Shown here: positions 6,778 through 13,905 of the stretch, in pieces
Numbering within the stretch: position 1 is the first letter of the stretch
Layout of the letters: every line of letters begins with the position of its first letter
Origin: UBA1046 sp964624395
Lineage (GTDB): Bacteria; Bacillota; Clostridia; Saccharofermentanales; DTU023
DNA length: 15,766 nucleotides
Assembly (NCBI GenBank): GCA_964624395.1
Contig: CAZUWY010000040.1
Location: 1-15,766 of the forward strand
Direction: 5' to 3'
Program-made: the position numbers and the translations under genes
Notes under the pieces: model-generated
Told to the model about the DNA's origin: nothing
Database searches by the model: none
Seen by the model: only the letters and a program-made list of their open reading frames with translations

Positions 6778-7808
6778 GGACGCTCACCGCCTTCCTCAGC
6801 TGCCATTTCTGTATTATTTTTCTCCGAATCCTTGACCATATTATGTACATTGACCCAGCAGGCGGCTGACTGTGTCTCAGTCAGCTGCAATTCTTCCGGA
6901 GTTTCCTCCAGGCAAATTTTCATTGCCGCTTCGCAGCGCGGGGCAAAGGCACAGCCCGCGGGCAGATTGAGCAGATCAATGGGATTGCCGGAAATCGGAA
7001 CTAATCTTGTGTCAGATTTTTGGGCCTTAGGAATTGATTTGAGCAGATTTTTCGTATATTCATGCTTGGGTGAATAGAAAATATCGTCAGTTGTCCCGCG
7101 TTCACAGACCGATCCGGCATACATGACTATAATCTCATCACACATATCGGCGATGACACCAAGATCATGAGTGATCATAATAACCGACATGCCGAACTGA
7201 TTTTGCAGATCCTTAATCAGCTCCAGAATCTGCGCCTGAATGGTCACATCCAGAGCAGTTGTCGGCTCATCGGCAATCAGGATATCGGGTTCGCAGGAGA
7301 GAGCCATGGCAATCATCACCCTCTGCCTCATACCGCCCGAAAGTTCATGCGGATACTGTTTAACCCTTCTCTCCGGGTCGTTGATGCCGACCAGGCGGAT
7401 AAGCTCCAGGGAACGTTCTCTTATTTCTCTGCCTTTGCGGTTTGTGTGCAGGCGGATACCTTCATCCAGCTGATTGCCGATCGTGTAAACAGGATTTAGA
7501 GAAGTCATGGGATCCTGAAAGATCATGCTGATATTTTTGCCCCGGTAGTCTCTCATCGCTTTGTCGGAAAGCTTGAGCAGATCTTTGCCTTTGAAGATTA
7601 TCTCTCCCCCGGTCACTTTCCCCGGATAAGTGAGAATCTGCATGATCGAATAAGCGGTAACGCTCTTGCCACTGCCTGATTCACCGACTATGCCCAAAAC
7701 CCTACCCTTGGCAAGATCAAAAGAAACACCGTTAACTGCTTTAACCTCTCCTGCCTCGGTAAAAAAGGAAGTATTAAGATTTTTAACTTCTAAGATTGTT
7801 TCTGCCAT
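6774..7808 (-). CDS. oppD: Peptide ABC transporter ATP-binding protein, OppD type
   Basis: A 344-residue ATPase. Walker A is GESGSGKS (42-49), the Q-loop region is MIFQDPMTSLNPVYTIG, the signature is LSGGM (156-160), Walker B is DILIADE (Glu181), and the H-loop is His214. The C-terminal domain carries Cys286, 292, 299 and 317 (GCAFAPRC...C...AACW), the same four-cysteine pattern as OppF. MTSLNPVYTIGNQ together with SGGMRQRVMIAMAL is typical of OppD/DppD rather than OppF. It forms the ATPase heterodimer with OppF at the membrane. It starts 2 bases after the oppC stop and overlaps oppF by 4 bases, so the cluster is tightly coupled. The C-terminal tail is acidic and unconserved in appearance. 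Confidence 0.95.
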   Translation of the reverse strand: MAETILEVKNLNTSFFTEAGEVKAVNGVSFDLAKGRVLGIVGESGSGKSVTAYSIMQILTYPGKVTGGEIIFKGKDLLKLSDKAMRDYRGKNISMIFQDPMTSLNPVYTIGNQLDEGIRLHTNRKGREIRERSLELIRLVGINDPERRVKQYPHELSGGMRQRVMIAMALSCEPDILIADEPTTALDVTIQAQILELIKDLQNQFGMSVIMITHDLGVIADMCDEIIVMYAGSVCERGTTDDIFYSPKHEYTKNLLKSIPKAQKSDTRLVPISGNPIDLLNLPAGCAFAPRCEAAMKICLEETPEELQLTETQSAACWVNVHNMVKDSEKNNTEMAAEEGGERP

Positions 7809-7810
7809 AG

Positions 7811-8890
7811 TTATTTCCTCAACTTGGGATCGAATGCATCCCTAAGACCGTCACCGACCAGATTCAAAGCTAAAACGATAAGCGAGATGATCGCCGCCGG
7901 GAAGATCAACTGATACGGATAAGCCTGAAGTCCCTGACGGGCTTCGCTTGCCAGCGAGCCCAGACTGGGCATGGGCACCGCCACCCCCAGGCCGAGAAAG
8001 CTCAAAAAACTCTCCGTAAAAATGGCTGAAGGTATCTGCAGAGCCGTCGAAATAATGATGACACTGATGCAGTTCGGCAGGATATGTTTTCTGATTGTCC
8101 TGGAATTGGAAGCACCCATCGAGTTGGCGGCCAGGACATATTCATTTTCCTTGATCGATAAAATCTGACCTCTGATCAGACGGGCCATGCTGACCCAGTA
8201 AAGCAGGCCAAAGACAATGAACATACTGATCATACCCGTTCCTATCTTGGCAAATATTGTCCCCTGAATCTGCTTGCCTATTGTCTCCTTAAGCACAAAA
8301 GACAAGAGGATGATCATCAGGGTGTCCGGCAGAGAGTAGATTATATCCACTATTCTCATCATCACCAGATCGACCTTGCCGCCGAAAAAACCCGAGATTG
8401 AGCCATAGATCAGCCCAATCACCAAGACAATCAGGCTGGCAAAGAAGCCTACAATCAAGGATACTCTGGTGCCGATGATTACCCGGATAAAGTAATCTCT
8501 GCCCAATGGGTCCGTACCCATTACATGGGGGAATAGATCTCCGCCCTCATCAATAAATTCCTGCTCTTTTTCAGACCACTCATAAGGTTTGAGATTTGCT
8601 ACCGTCTGATCTCTCTTGCCGTTAACCCTTATGGTCTCACTGTATTTATAGGGAACAAACTGGGGAATGATTACTATGGCCAAGACAATAAAAACAATAA
8701 CGATCACACTTGTCACAGCCATCTTATTCTTGCGGAAGTTCTTAAAGCCGTCGCGCCAGAAAGTACTCGGGGGCCGCATCACTTCAAAACTCTGCTTTTC
8801 TTCTTTTGAGGCAAGAGTAAATTTTGACAGATCAATCTGCATGCTCAAAGCTTTTTTTGCGAATGGTTTCTTTTCTTTATTCTCGTCCAT
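7811..8890 (-). CDS. oppC: Peptide ABC transporter permease, OppC type
   Basis: 359 residues from the ATG at 8890. The longer frame opening at 8908 adds MIREAA but lacks a ribosome binding site, while GGGAGG at 8896-8901 serves 8890. The charged N-terminal cytoplasmic tail contains the OppC-type element MRPPSTFWRDGFKNFRKNKMAVTS leading into the first membrane helix. A long extracellular loop has the HVMGTDPLGRDYFIRVIIGTRVSL stretch typical of DppC/OppC. The cytoplasmic coupling (EAA) region is NSMGASNSRTIRKHILPN, and SFLSFLGLGVAVPMPSLG lies near the C-terminus. With OppB it forms the peptide channel. It lies between oppB (10 bases upstream) and oppD (2 bases downstream). Confidence 0.95.
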   Translation of the reverse strand: MDENKEKKPFAKKALSMQIDLSKFTLASKEEKQSFEVMRPPSTFWRDGFKNFRKNKMAVTSVIVIVFIVLAIVIIPQFVPYKYSETIRVNGKRDQTVANLKPYEWSEKEQEFIDEGGDLFPHVMGTDPLGRDYFIRVIIGTRVSLIVGFFASLIVLVIGLIYGSISGFFGGKVDLVMMRIVDIIYSLPDTLMIILLSFVLKETIGKQIQGTIFAKIGTGMISMFIVFGLLYWVSMARLIRGQILSIKENEYVLAANSMGASNSRTIRKHILPNCISVIIISTALQIPSAIFTESFLSFLGLGVAVPMPSLGSLASEARQGLQAYPYQLIFPAAIISLIVLALNLVGDGLRDAFDPKLRK

Positions 8891-8895
8891 GGCAG

Positions 8896-8901
8896 CCTCC
8901 C
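8896..8901 (-). promoter_or_regulatory. Ribosome binding site deciding the oppC start
   Basis: GGGAGG on the minus strand, 5 bases before ATG 8890. It overlaps the last base of the oppB stop codon and selects MDENKEK as the N-terminus over the upstream MIREAAM. Confidence 0.8.
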
Positions 8902-9812
8902 TAATCAAATTTTATCCTGGGATCAACCAGTTTATAAACAAGATCGCTAACCAAAGTCATGATCACCATGAGCGAAGCTAGAAATATTGTTGTTCCCATA
9001 ATCATTGTATAGTCGCGATTCAATATGCTCTGGACAAATTCCAGCCCCAGACCGGGCATAGTGAAGACAGTTTCCACCACCATGCTGCCAGTCAAGGTAT
9101 AGGCAACCATGGGACCCAGATAGGTAATAATCGGAAGGACGGAATTTCTCAAAGCATGCTTGGCCACAACCAGTATAGGGCTCACCCCCTTGGCTCTGGC
9201 AGTCCTGATATAATCCTCCGCCATCACATCCAGCATACTTGATTTTGTCAATCTGGTAATATAGGCGGCCGGATACAGGGCTAAAGAGAGGACAGCCAGG
9301 AAATAATTGGGTCTGGCCTCGTTATAGACGGGAAACCAGCCCAGCTTGAGGGCAAATACCAGCAAAACAAGAGTTGCCATGACGAAGCCTGGAACAGATT
9401 GGAAGAGTGTAGTGAAAAAGATGATAATGCGGTCGGTCATCTTGTTGCGGCGCAAGGCCGCAATTACTCCTAAGGTTATGCCGATAGCGAAAGATGCTAG
9501 GATTGAGTAACCACCAATTTTCACAGAAACAGCAAATTTCGTGCTTATTGTCTTGGTGATTTCACGCCCGTTGCGCATCGAAATACCCAGATCACCCTGC
9601 AGCATACGGGACAGATAGATGGCAAACTGCTCTCCCAGCGGTTTGTCCAGATCATATCTTTCCGTAAGCGCTTTGATTGTCGCCGGATCGGACGCTTTCT
9701 CTTTGTCGAACGGCCCACCCGGAATTGCATTCATAGCGAAGAATGTTATGGCAATGACAACAAAGACTGTAACGATGGCTAAGAGCACCCGTTTAATAAT
9801 GTAGCGCCACAT
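8901..9812 (-). CDS. oppB: Peptide ABC transporter permease, OppB type
   Basis: A 303-residue membrane protein, usual length for OppB/DppB. It starts MWRYIIKRVLLAIVTVFVVIAITFF, the classic first helix, followed by the extracellular AIPGGPF and the RYDLDKPLGEQFAIYLSRMLQGDLGIS segment. The coupling loop is RAKGVSPILVVAKHALRNSVLPI at about residues 205-227, and GSMVVETVFTMPGLG follows. It forms half of the transport channel. The ribosome binding site AGGAGGAGG lies about 11 bases upstream of the ATG. It is the first gene of the opp operon, preceded by a structured leader and a candidate promoter. Confidence 0.96.
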   Translation of the reverse strand: MWRYIIKRVLLAIVTVFVVIAITFFAMNAIPGGPFDKEKASDPATIKALTERYDLDKPLGEQFAIYLSRMLQGDLGISMRNGREITKTISTKFAVSVKIGGYSILASFAIGITLGVIAALRRNKMTDRIIIFFTTLFQSVPGFVMATLVLLVFALKLGWFPVYNEARPNYFLAVLSLALYPAAYITRLTKSSMLDVMAEDYIRTARAKGVSPILVVAKHALRNSVLPIITYLGPMVAYTLTGSMVVETVFTMPGLGLEFVQSILNRDYTMIMGTTIFLASLMVIMTLVSDLVYKLVDPRIKFD

Positions 9813-9892
9813 GACTTCCGTTTCCTCCTCCTGTATGTGAACAATAGACGGGAAAACGAAAATGATTAACTATTGCCAGAAAAGCTCCATAC

Positions 9893-9920
9893 AAAAAGCA
9901 CGGCTGATCAAATCAGCTGT
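9893..9920 (-). terminator. Terminator-like hairpin in the opp leader
   Basis: GCTGAT (9903-9908) and ATCAGC (9912-9917) pair around CAA; three further pairs (one G-U) extend the stem. On the minus strand TTTTT follows within about 3 bases. It lies about 80 bases before the oppB start and downstream of the candidate promoter, so it could act as an attenuator. Confidence 0.5.
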
Positions 9921-9962
9921 ACTAATAATCACTCTCTATTTTCTAATACTCCCCTCACAGCA

Positions 9963-9983
9963 CTAGCTTATTGCTAAAGCTAG
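9963..9983 (-). promoter_or_regulatory. Leader hairpin upstream of the opp attenuator
   Basis: CTAGCTT (9963-9969) and AAGCTAG (9977-9983) are complementary with a seven-base loop. It would form in the opp leader before the terminator-like hairpin. I do not recognise a known riboswitch or a T-box in the leader. Confidence 0.4.
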
Positions 9984-10008
9984 AATTGCTCTTGTCCACA
10001 AAAGACAA

Positions 10009-10035
10009 TTAATAAAACGCAAACCGTTTTATTAA
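10009..10035. promoter_or_regulatory. Perfect 11-5-11 palindrome, candidate operator of the opp operon
   Basis: Arms TTAATAAAACG (10009-10019) and CGTTTTATTAA (10025-10035) flank CAAAC. The palindrome covers the end of the candidate -10 box and the expected start point, an ideal place for a repressor. The CG-centred arms with AAAA/TTTT flanks are reminiscent of dimeric repressor operators, but I cannot name the regulator. Confidence 0.6.
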
Positions 10036-10063
10036 CAATATATGAACAATATTGGCTTGTCAA
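10035..10063 (-). promoter_or_regulatory. Candidate sigma-A promoter of the opp operon
   Basis: On the minus strand a perfect TTGACA (10063-10058) is followed after 17 bases by TATTGT (10040-10035). A better hexamer, TATATT (10042-10037), sits at a short 15-base spacing. Transcription would start near 10028, inside the palindrome, giving a leader of about 215 bases. Confidence 0.6.
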
Positions 10064-10155
10064 TCATTGAAATGACGCAATTGCTTCTAAAATCTGAGTT
10101 AATGGCTATCATTTGAATTTATTCAAAATGAAAAATAAATAGTCCAGAGCGATGA

Positions 10156-10192
10156 ATTTGCTGCTCTTTTTGAGCAGCTATTTTTAGCAAAT
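10156..10192. repeat. Nested inverted repeats downstream of the exporter genes
   Basis: GCTGCTC (10160-10166) and GAGCAGC (10172-10178) form a 7-bp stem with a T5 loop. A second, mutually exclusive pairing joins ATTTGCT (10156-10162) to AGCAAAT (10186-10192). The T run (10181-10185) follows the inner stem only on the plus strand, so it is terminator-like in the direction opposite to the genes. Confidence 0.5.
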
Positions 10193-10214
10193 CTGCCGGG
10201 ATCATTTCAATATT

Positions 10215-10235
10215 TTTGCCTTAAGCATAGGCAAA
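10215..10235 (-). repeat. Inverted repeat after the exporter stop codon
   Basis: TTTGCCT (10215-10221) and AGGCAAA (10229-10235) pair around seven bases, 14 bases after the stop of the downstream exporter gene. No T run follows on the minus strand, so it is at best a weak or factor-assisted 3' end. Confidence 0.35.
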
Positions 10236-10248
10236 GCGAAGCCGGCAT

Positions 10249-12102
10249 TTAAGCGACGGTTTCAAACTGGCTGTTGTAAAGCCCGGCATAAAAGCCGTCC
10301 AGTGCCATCAGTTCATCATGGCTGCCTCTTTCAATAATAAGGCCGTCACGCATGACCAAAATAACATCGGCATTTTTGATCGTGGAAAGGCGATGAGCAA
10401 TAATGATGGAGGTCCTGCCGCCCATCAGCTGGTCAATCGCCTGCTGAATATTGAGCTCGGTTCTGGTGTCAATTGAGCTTGTCGCTTCGTCCAAAATCAG
10501 CATGGGAGCATTTTCAATCATGGCCCGGGCAATTGTAATCTGCTGTTTTTGGCCTGCAGAAAGATTCATCTCATCACCTAAAACAGTGTCGTATCCCAGT
10601 GGCAAAGTCTCAATAAAATGATGCAGGCCCACAGCCTCGCAGGCCTGTACCACATCATCTTCACTGACATTTTTCTTGCTGTAGACAATATTTTCCCTGA
10701 TGCTGCCTTCAAACAGCCAGGTATCCTGTAAAACCATGCAAAACAGAGAGCGGACATTTTCTCTGGTCAGATCGCGGATGTCTATCCCGTCAATCGTAAT
10801 TGATCCATGCTCAATTTCATGAAAACGCATCAGCAGATTAACCATGGTGGTTTTACCAGCGCCGGTCGGGCCGACAATGGCAATCTTCTGGCCGGGTTTG
10901 GCCCAGGCGGTGAAGTCATGGATAACATCCTTATCCATATCTTCATAGCGAAATTTTACATTTTTAAACTCAAGCTCTCCCCTGACATCATTCAGCCTCA
11001 AAGTTTTATGACTCTCATCTTCGACCTCCTCTTCGTCCAGAAACTCAAAGACTCTCTCACTGGCTGCAGCAGCTGACTGCAGTCTGGTTGCCACTTGGGC
11101 AAAGTCTTGCAGAGGATGTGAAAACAGCCGAATATACATCATAAAAGCAACAATGGTGCTAAAAGATATCTCGCCCTTGAAGACCAGAATGCCGCCCATA
11201 ATGCTGACAGCAACAAAGCCGAGATTGCCCATAAAAAACATCATGGGCATCATCATGGTGGAAATTGCCTGTGAAATGAAGGCACTGGAGCGCAGGCGCA
11301 GATTAATCTGATCAAATTTGGCCCGTGAAGCCTTTTCACCATTATAGGCTCGGACTATATTATGTCCGGCATAAATCTCTTCCACATGGCCGTTCATATC
11401 GCCAAGGTCTCGCTGTTGAGCGACAAAGAATTTTCTCGAAGCTCTAATGGTGATGGTCATGAGCAAGAAGCCGACCATGGTTACGCTGACAGCAATCAGA
11501 GCCATCCAGAGATTGACAATCAGCATCATCACCAGAGAGCCAAAAAACAAAGTGATGGACGAACCCAGAGAGGCAATTCCTTGGTTTAGCGCCTGACTGA
11601 CGCCGTCTACATCATTGGTGACACGGCTTAGGATATCTCCGTAGGAGACCCGGTTAAAGTAGTTTATCGGGACCTTGTTAATCTTTTCGCCAACCTCTTT
11701 CCTCATCCTTTTGGATATGGTCTGCGAAACACTGGTCATGAAGAAATTCTGGAAATAGTTGAGCAGCCCGCTGACCAGATAGATAGCAATCAGGCCGATG
11801 ATCAAAACTCTTATGCCGGCAAAATCCATTTCACCGCTGATGCCCTCTTCAATAGCATCAACAACCAGGGCCAGTCTCATTGGCCCCACAAGTGACAGGA
11901 CAGCTCCGATGGCAGCACCAACAAAAGCTGCAATAATGGGCAGCCACTCTGTGCGGCTGTAAAGAAGCAGCCTCAGCCAGGTTTTCTTAAAATCCTTCGG
12001 CTTTTCAACCGGTCTGCCGATGCCACCTCTTCCTCCTCCCATTCTGGGCTGCTGCTGCTGGGCTCGAGTGGTATCGCCAATTTTATATTCCTGTTTACTC
12101 AT
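10249..12102 (-). CDS. ABC exporter half-transporter with consensus ATPase site (heterodimer partner 2)
   Basis: 617 residues from ATG 12102. An upstream in-frame start at 12159 would add 19 residues inside the previous gene and is less likely, since GGAGGAG at 12111-12117 serves 12102. A Gln/Gly-rich N-terminal tail precedes VEKPKDFKKTWLRLLLY and a six-helix ABC exporter membrane domain (to about residue 350). The ATPase domain has Walker A GPTGAGKTT (411-419), signature LSAGQ (about 514-518), Walker B LILDEA with Glu539, and H-loop His570. The start overlaps the previous stop as ATGA. It fits the TM288/BmrD/LmrD-like partner of a heterodimeric multidrug-type exporter. The signature SAGQ deviates from SGGQ, as expected for the partner that completes a degenerate site. 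Substrate is unknown. Confidence 0.92.
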   Translation of the reverse strand: MSKQEYKIGDTTRAQQQQPRMGGGRGGIGRPVEKPKDFKKTWLRLLLYSRTEWLPIIAAFVGAAIGAVLSLVGPMRLALVVDAIEEGISGEMDFAGIRVLIIGLIAIYLVSGLLNYFQNFFMTSVSQTISKRMRKEVGEKINKVPINYFNRVSYGDILSRVTNDVDGVSQALNQGIASLGSSITLFFGSLVMMLIVNLWMALIAVSVTMVGFLLMTITIRASRKFFVAQQRDLGDMNGHVEEIYAGHNIVRAYNGEKASRAKFDQINLRLRSSAFISQAISTMMMPMMFFMGNLGFVAVSIMGGILVFKGEISFSTIVAFMMYIRLFSHPLQDFAQVATRLQSAAAASERVFEFLDEEEVEDESHKTLRLNDVRGELEFKNVKFRYEDMDKDVIHDFTAWAKPGQKIAIVGPTGAGKTTMVNLLMRFHEIEHGSITIDGIDIRDLTRENVRSLFCMVLQDTWLFEGSIRENIVYSKKNVSEDDVVQACEAVGLHHFIETLPLGYDTVLGDEMNLSAGQKQQITIARAMIENAPMLILDEATSSIDTRTELNIQQAIDQLMGGRTSIIIAHRLSTIKNADVILVMRDGLIIERGSHDELMALDGFYAGLYNSQFETVA

Positions 12103-13862
12103 GCATCCAACTCCTCCATTGACAGCTGGGATAATGCTATCTCCTGATAGACGCGGCATTCCTTCATCAGCTTGTCATGGGTACCTATCCCCACCAGTCT
12201 TCCTTCATCCAGCACCAAAATCTTGTCTGCGTCTCGGATTGTACCGATTCGCTGGGCAACAATCAGGGTGGTGGCATCCGCCATCTTCTGCTTGAGTGCC
12301 TGGCGAAGCGCTTTATCCGTTTTGTAATCCAAGGCAGAAAAAGCGTCGTCAAAGAGATAAATCTCTGGTTTCCTATGGATGGCGCGGGCAATGGATATTC
12401 TTTGCTTCTGGCCGCCGGAATAATTGGTGCCTCCGCGGGCAACCGAGGCCTCGAAGCCATCGGGCAGGCTGTCAATATAGTCTTTAAGCTGAGCTATCGT
12501 GGCCGCTTCAGCGATTGCTTTTTCAGCTTCATCTTGCCCGTTGCTATCGCCATAGTTAATATTTCCCTCAATTGTCCCGGAGAATAAAAATGCTGTCTGC
12601 GGTACATAGCCAAATTTCTTTCTTAAGGCATCCTGCTTGTACTCTTTGACATTGATGCCGTCAATCAAGACCTCGCCGGCAGTTGCATCATAAAAGCGCG
12701 GCACCAGATTCAAGAGAGTTGTCTTCCCGCTGCCCGTCGCGCCGATAAAGGCAATTGTCTCTCCCTTTTGGGCAGAAAAGCTAATATCCCTCAAGACACA
12801 TTCACCGCCGTCCGGATAACGGAAATTGACATTTTTGAATTCAATAGTCGGAGCATCAAACAGCGGAGAGACTGTTTTTTCACCGTCTGTGATCGTCGGC
12901 TCGGTCTCGATTATCTCCCTGACCCTGTTGGCAGAAACAGTGACTCGCGGAGCCATGGCAAACAGCATGCTCAGCCTCATAAAAGACATTACTACCTGCA
13001 TAGCGTAATTCATAAAAACAACCATGCTGGAAAACAGCAGTATTTTGTCCTGCTGTCCTGCTGCCGAGATAAGAATGGCACCAATCCAGTATATTGCTAT
13101 GCTAAGGCCGTTCATTACCAGGCCCATTCCGGGTCCCTGCAGCATCATGATGCGGTGGGCGGTAAGATTGTTCTGCGTCAGCTCCTCATTGACATCTTCA
13201 AATTTTGCCGCCTGGTATTCTTCAGCATTGTAGGCTTTGACCACCCGGATACCCAGAAGATGCTCACGTGTAATCCGGTTTATATTGTCGGTCAGACCTT
13301 GTATCCTCTTAAAGCGCGGAACAGCAAATTTGAAAATAATATAGATAAAGAAAAGCAGCACCGCCACGGCAGCAGACATAGCCAGGGACCAATCCCTTTG
13401 CCCCTGATCGACAATTTTGCTGATCGCCCAGATAGCCATGATCGGAGCCGGGATCATTATGCGTATCACCATGGCCAGATAAAATTGAATCTGGGAAACA
13501 TCATTGGTCGAGCGTGTAATCAGGCTGGCGGTTGAAAAACGGTTGATTTCCTCCATGGAAAAAGATGAAACGCGGTCAAACTGCATAATACGCAGGCTGT
13601 TAGCAAAACTGGCGCCCACATAGGCAGCTAGTGTCGACACCACAAGCATTACCAGCAGATTGCCAAATGCCGTAAGCAGCATCCAGGCCCCGGTGGTGAG
13701 AATCATATTCAAAGTATTACCCTCTGTCATTACCAGCTGAGTAACCTGCTTCATGTATTCAGGAATTCGAAGCTCAAAATAGATCCTGACAACTGTCAGG
13801 ACTGAAGCAACAAATGCTACTGTCCATTCCGGCCAGCGCATGTATTTTAAAATCTTAACCAT
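12099..13862 (-). CDS. ABC exporter half-transporter with degenerate ATPase site (heterodimer partner 1)
   Basis: 587 residues if started at ATG 13862 (MVKILKYMRWPEW), which matches where family members usually begin. The frame stays open to a TTG at 13898 (12 more residues), and neither start has a well-spaced ribosome binding site. An ABC exporter membrane domain is followed by Walker A GATGSGKTT (374-382), signature YSGGQ (481-485), and Walker B IYLFDDAFSALD, where Asp506 replaces the catalytic Glu. The H-loop has Gln537 (IVAQRIGTI) in place of His. This pattern is known from TM287/BmrC/LmrC-type subunits, in which the degenerate site binds but hardly hydrolyses ATP. It works with the overlapping downstream gene, which supplies the consensus site. 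Its role is probably drug or lipophile efflux; the substrate cannot be read from sequence. Confidence 0.9.
   Translation of the reverse strand: MVKILKYMRWPEWTVAFVASVLTVVRIYFELRIPEYMKQVTQLVMTEGNTLNMILTTGAWMLLTAFGNLLVMLVVSTLAAYVGASFANSLRIMQFDRVSSFSMEEINRFSTASLITRSTNDVSQIQFYLAMVIRIMIPAPIMAIWAISKIVDQGQRDWSLAMSAAVAVLLFFIYIIFKFAVPRFKRIQGLTDNINRITREHLLGIRVVKAYNAEEYQAAKFEDVNEELTQNNLTAHRIMMLQGPGMGLVMNGLSIAIYWIGAILISAAGQQDKILLFSSMVVFMNYAMQVVMSFMRLSMLFAMAPRVTVSANRVREIIETEPTITDGEKTVSPLFDAPTIEFKNVNFRYPDGGECVLRDISFSAQKGETIAFIGATGSGKTTLLNLVPRFYDATAGEVLIDGINVKEYKQDALRKKFGYVPQTAFLFSGTIEGNINYGDSNGQDEAEKAIAEAATIAQLKDYIDSLPDGFEASVARGGTNYSGGQKQRISIARAIHRKPEIYLFDDAFSALDYKTDKALRQALKQKMADATTLIVAQRIGTIRDADKILVLDEGRLVGIGTHDKLMKECRVYQEIALSQLSMEELDA
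12111..12117 (-). promoter_or_regulatory. Ribosome binding site for exporter partner 2, inside partner 1
   Basis: GGAGGAG on the minus strand, within the last codons of the upstream gene and 8 bases before ATG 12102. It supports start choice and translational coupling of the two halves. Confidence 0.75.
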
Positions 13863-13881
13863 ATTATTAAAACTTAACCAA

Positions 13882-13905
13882 TTAAGAAAATTTGTCAATA
13901 GCCAT
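13882..13905 (-). CDS. Possible 7-residue leader peptide before the exporter genes
   Basis: ATG 13905-13903 opens a seven-codon frame (MAIDKFS, stop at 13884-13882). AGGAG at 13917-13921 lies 11 bases upstream and is the only good ribosome binding site near the exporter start. The frame overlaps the TTG-initiated version of the exporter in another phase. It could be a translational leader that hands ribosomes to the exporter start, or the scar of an indel that moved the original start out of frame. Confidence 0.25.
   Translation of the reverse strand: MAIDKFS

Larger units (their letters stand above)
9813..10248 (-). other. Intergenic region carrying the opp promoter and leader
   Basis: No open frame of note. 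On the minus strand it holds a candidate promoter (10035-10063), a perfect palindrome (10009-10035), leader hairpins (9963-9983 and 9900-9920) and two inverted repeats just after the exporter stop (10215-10235 and 10156-10192). The base composition is much more A+T-rich than the flanking genes. Confidence 0.7.

Noticed and set aside
9813..10034. T-box or known amino acid riboswitch in the opp leader
   Set aside because: No conserved T-box sequence or other known riboswitch core was found; only generic hairpins are visible.
12768..13535. Plus-strand open frame of 255 codons
   Set aside because: It lies entirely antisense to the exporter gene whose Walker and signature motifs are unmistakable; the translation has no family features and no ribosome binding site.
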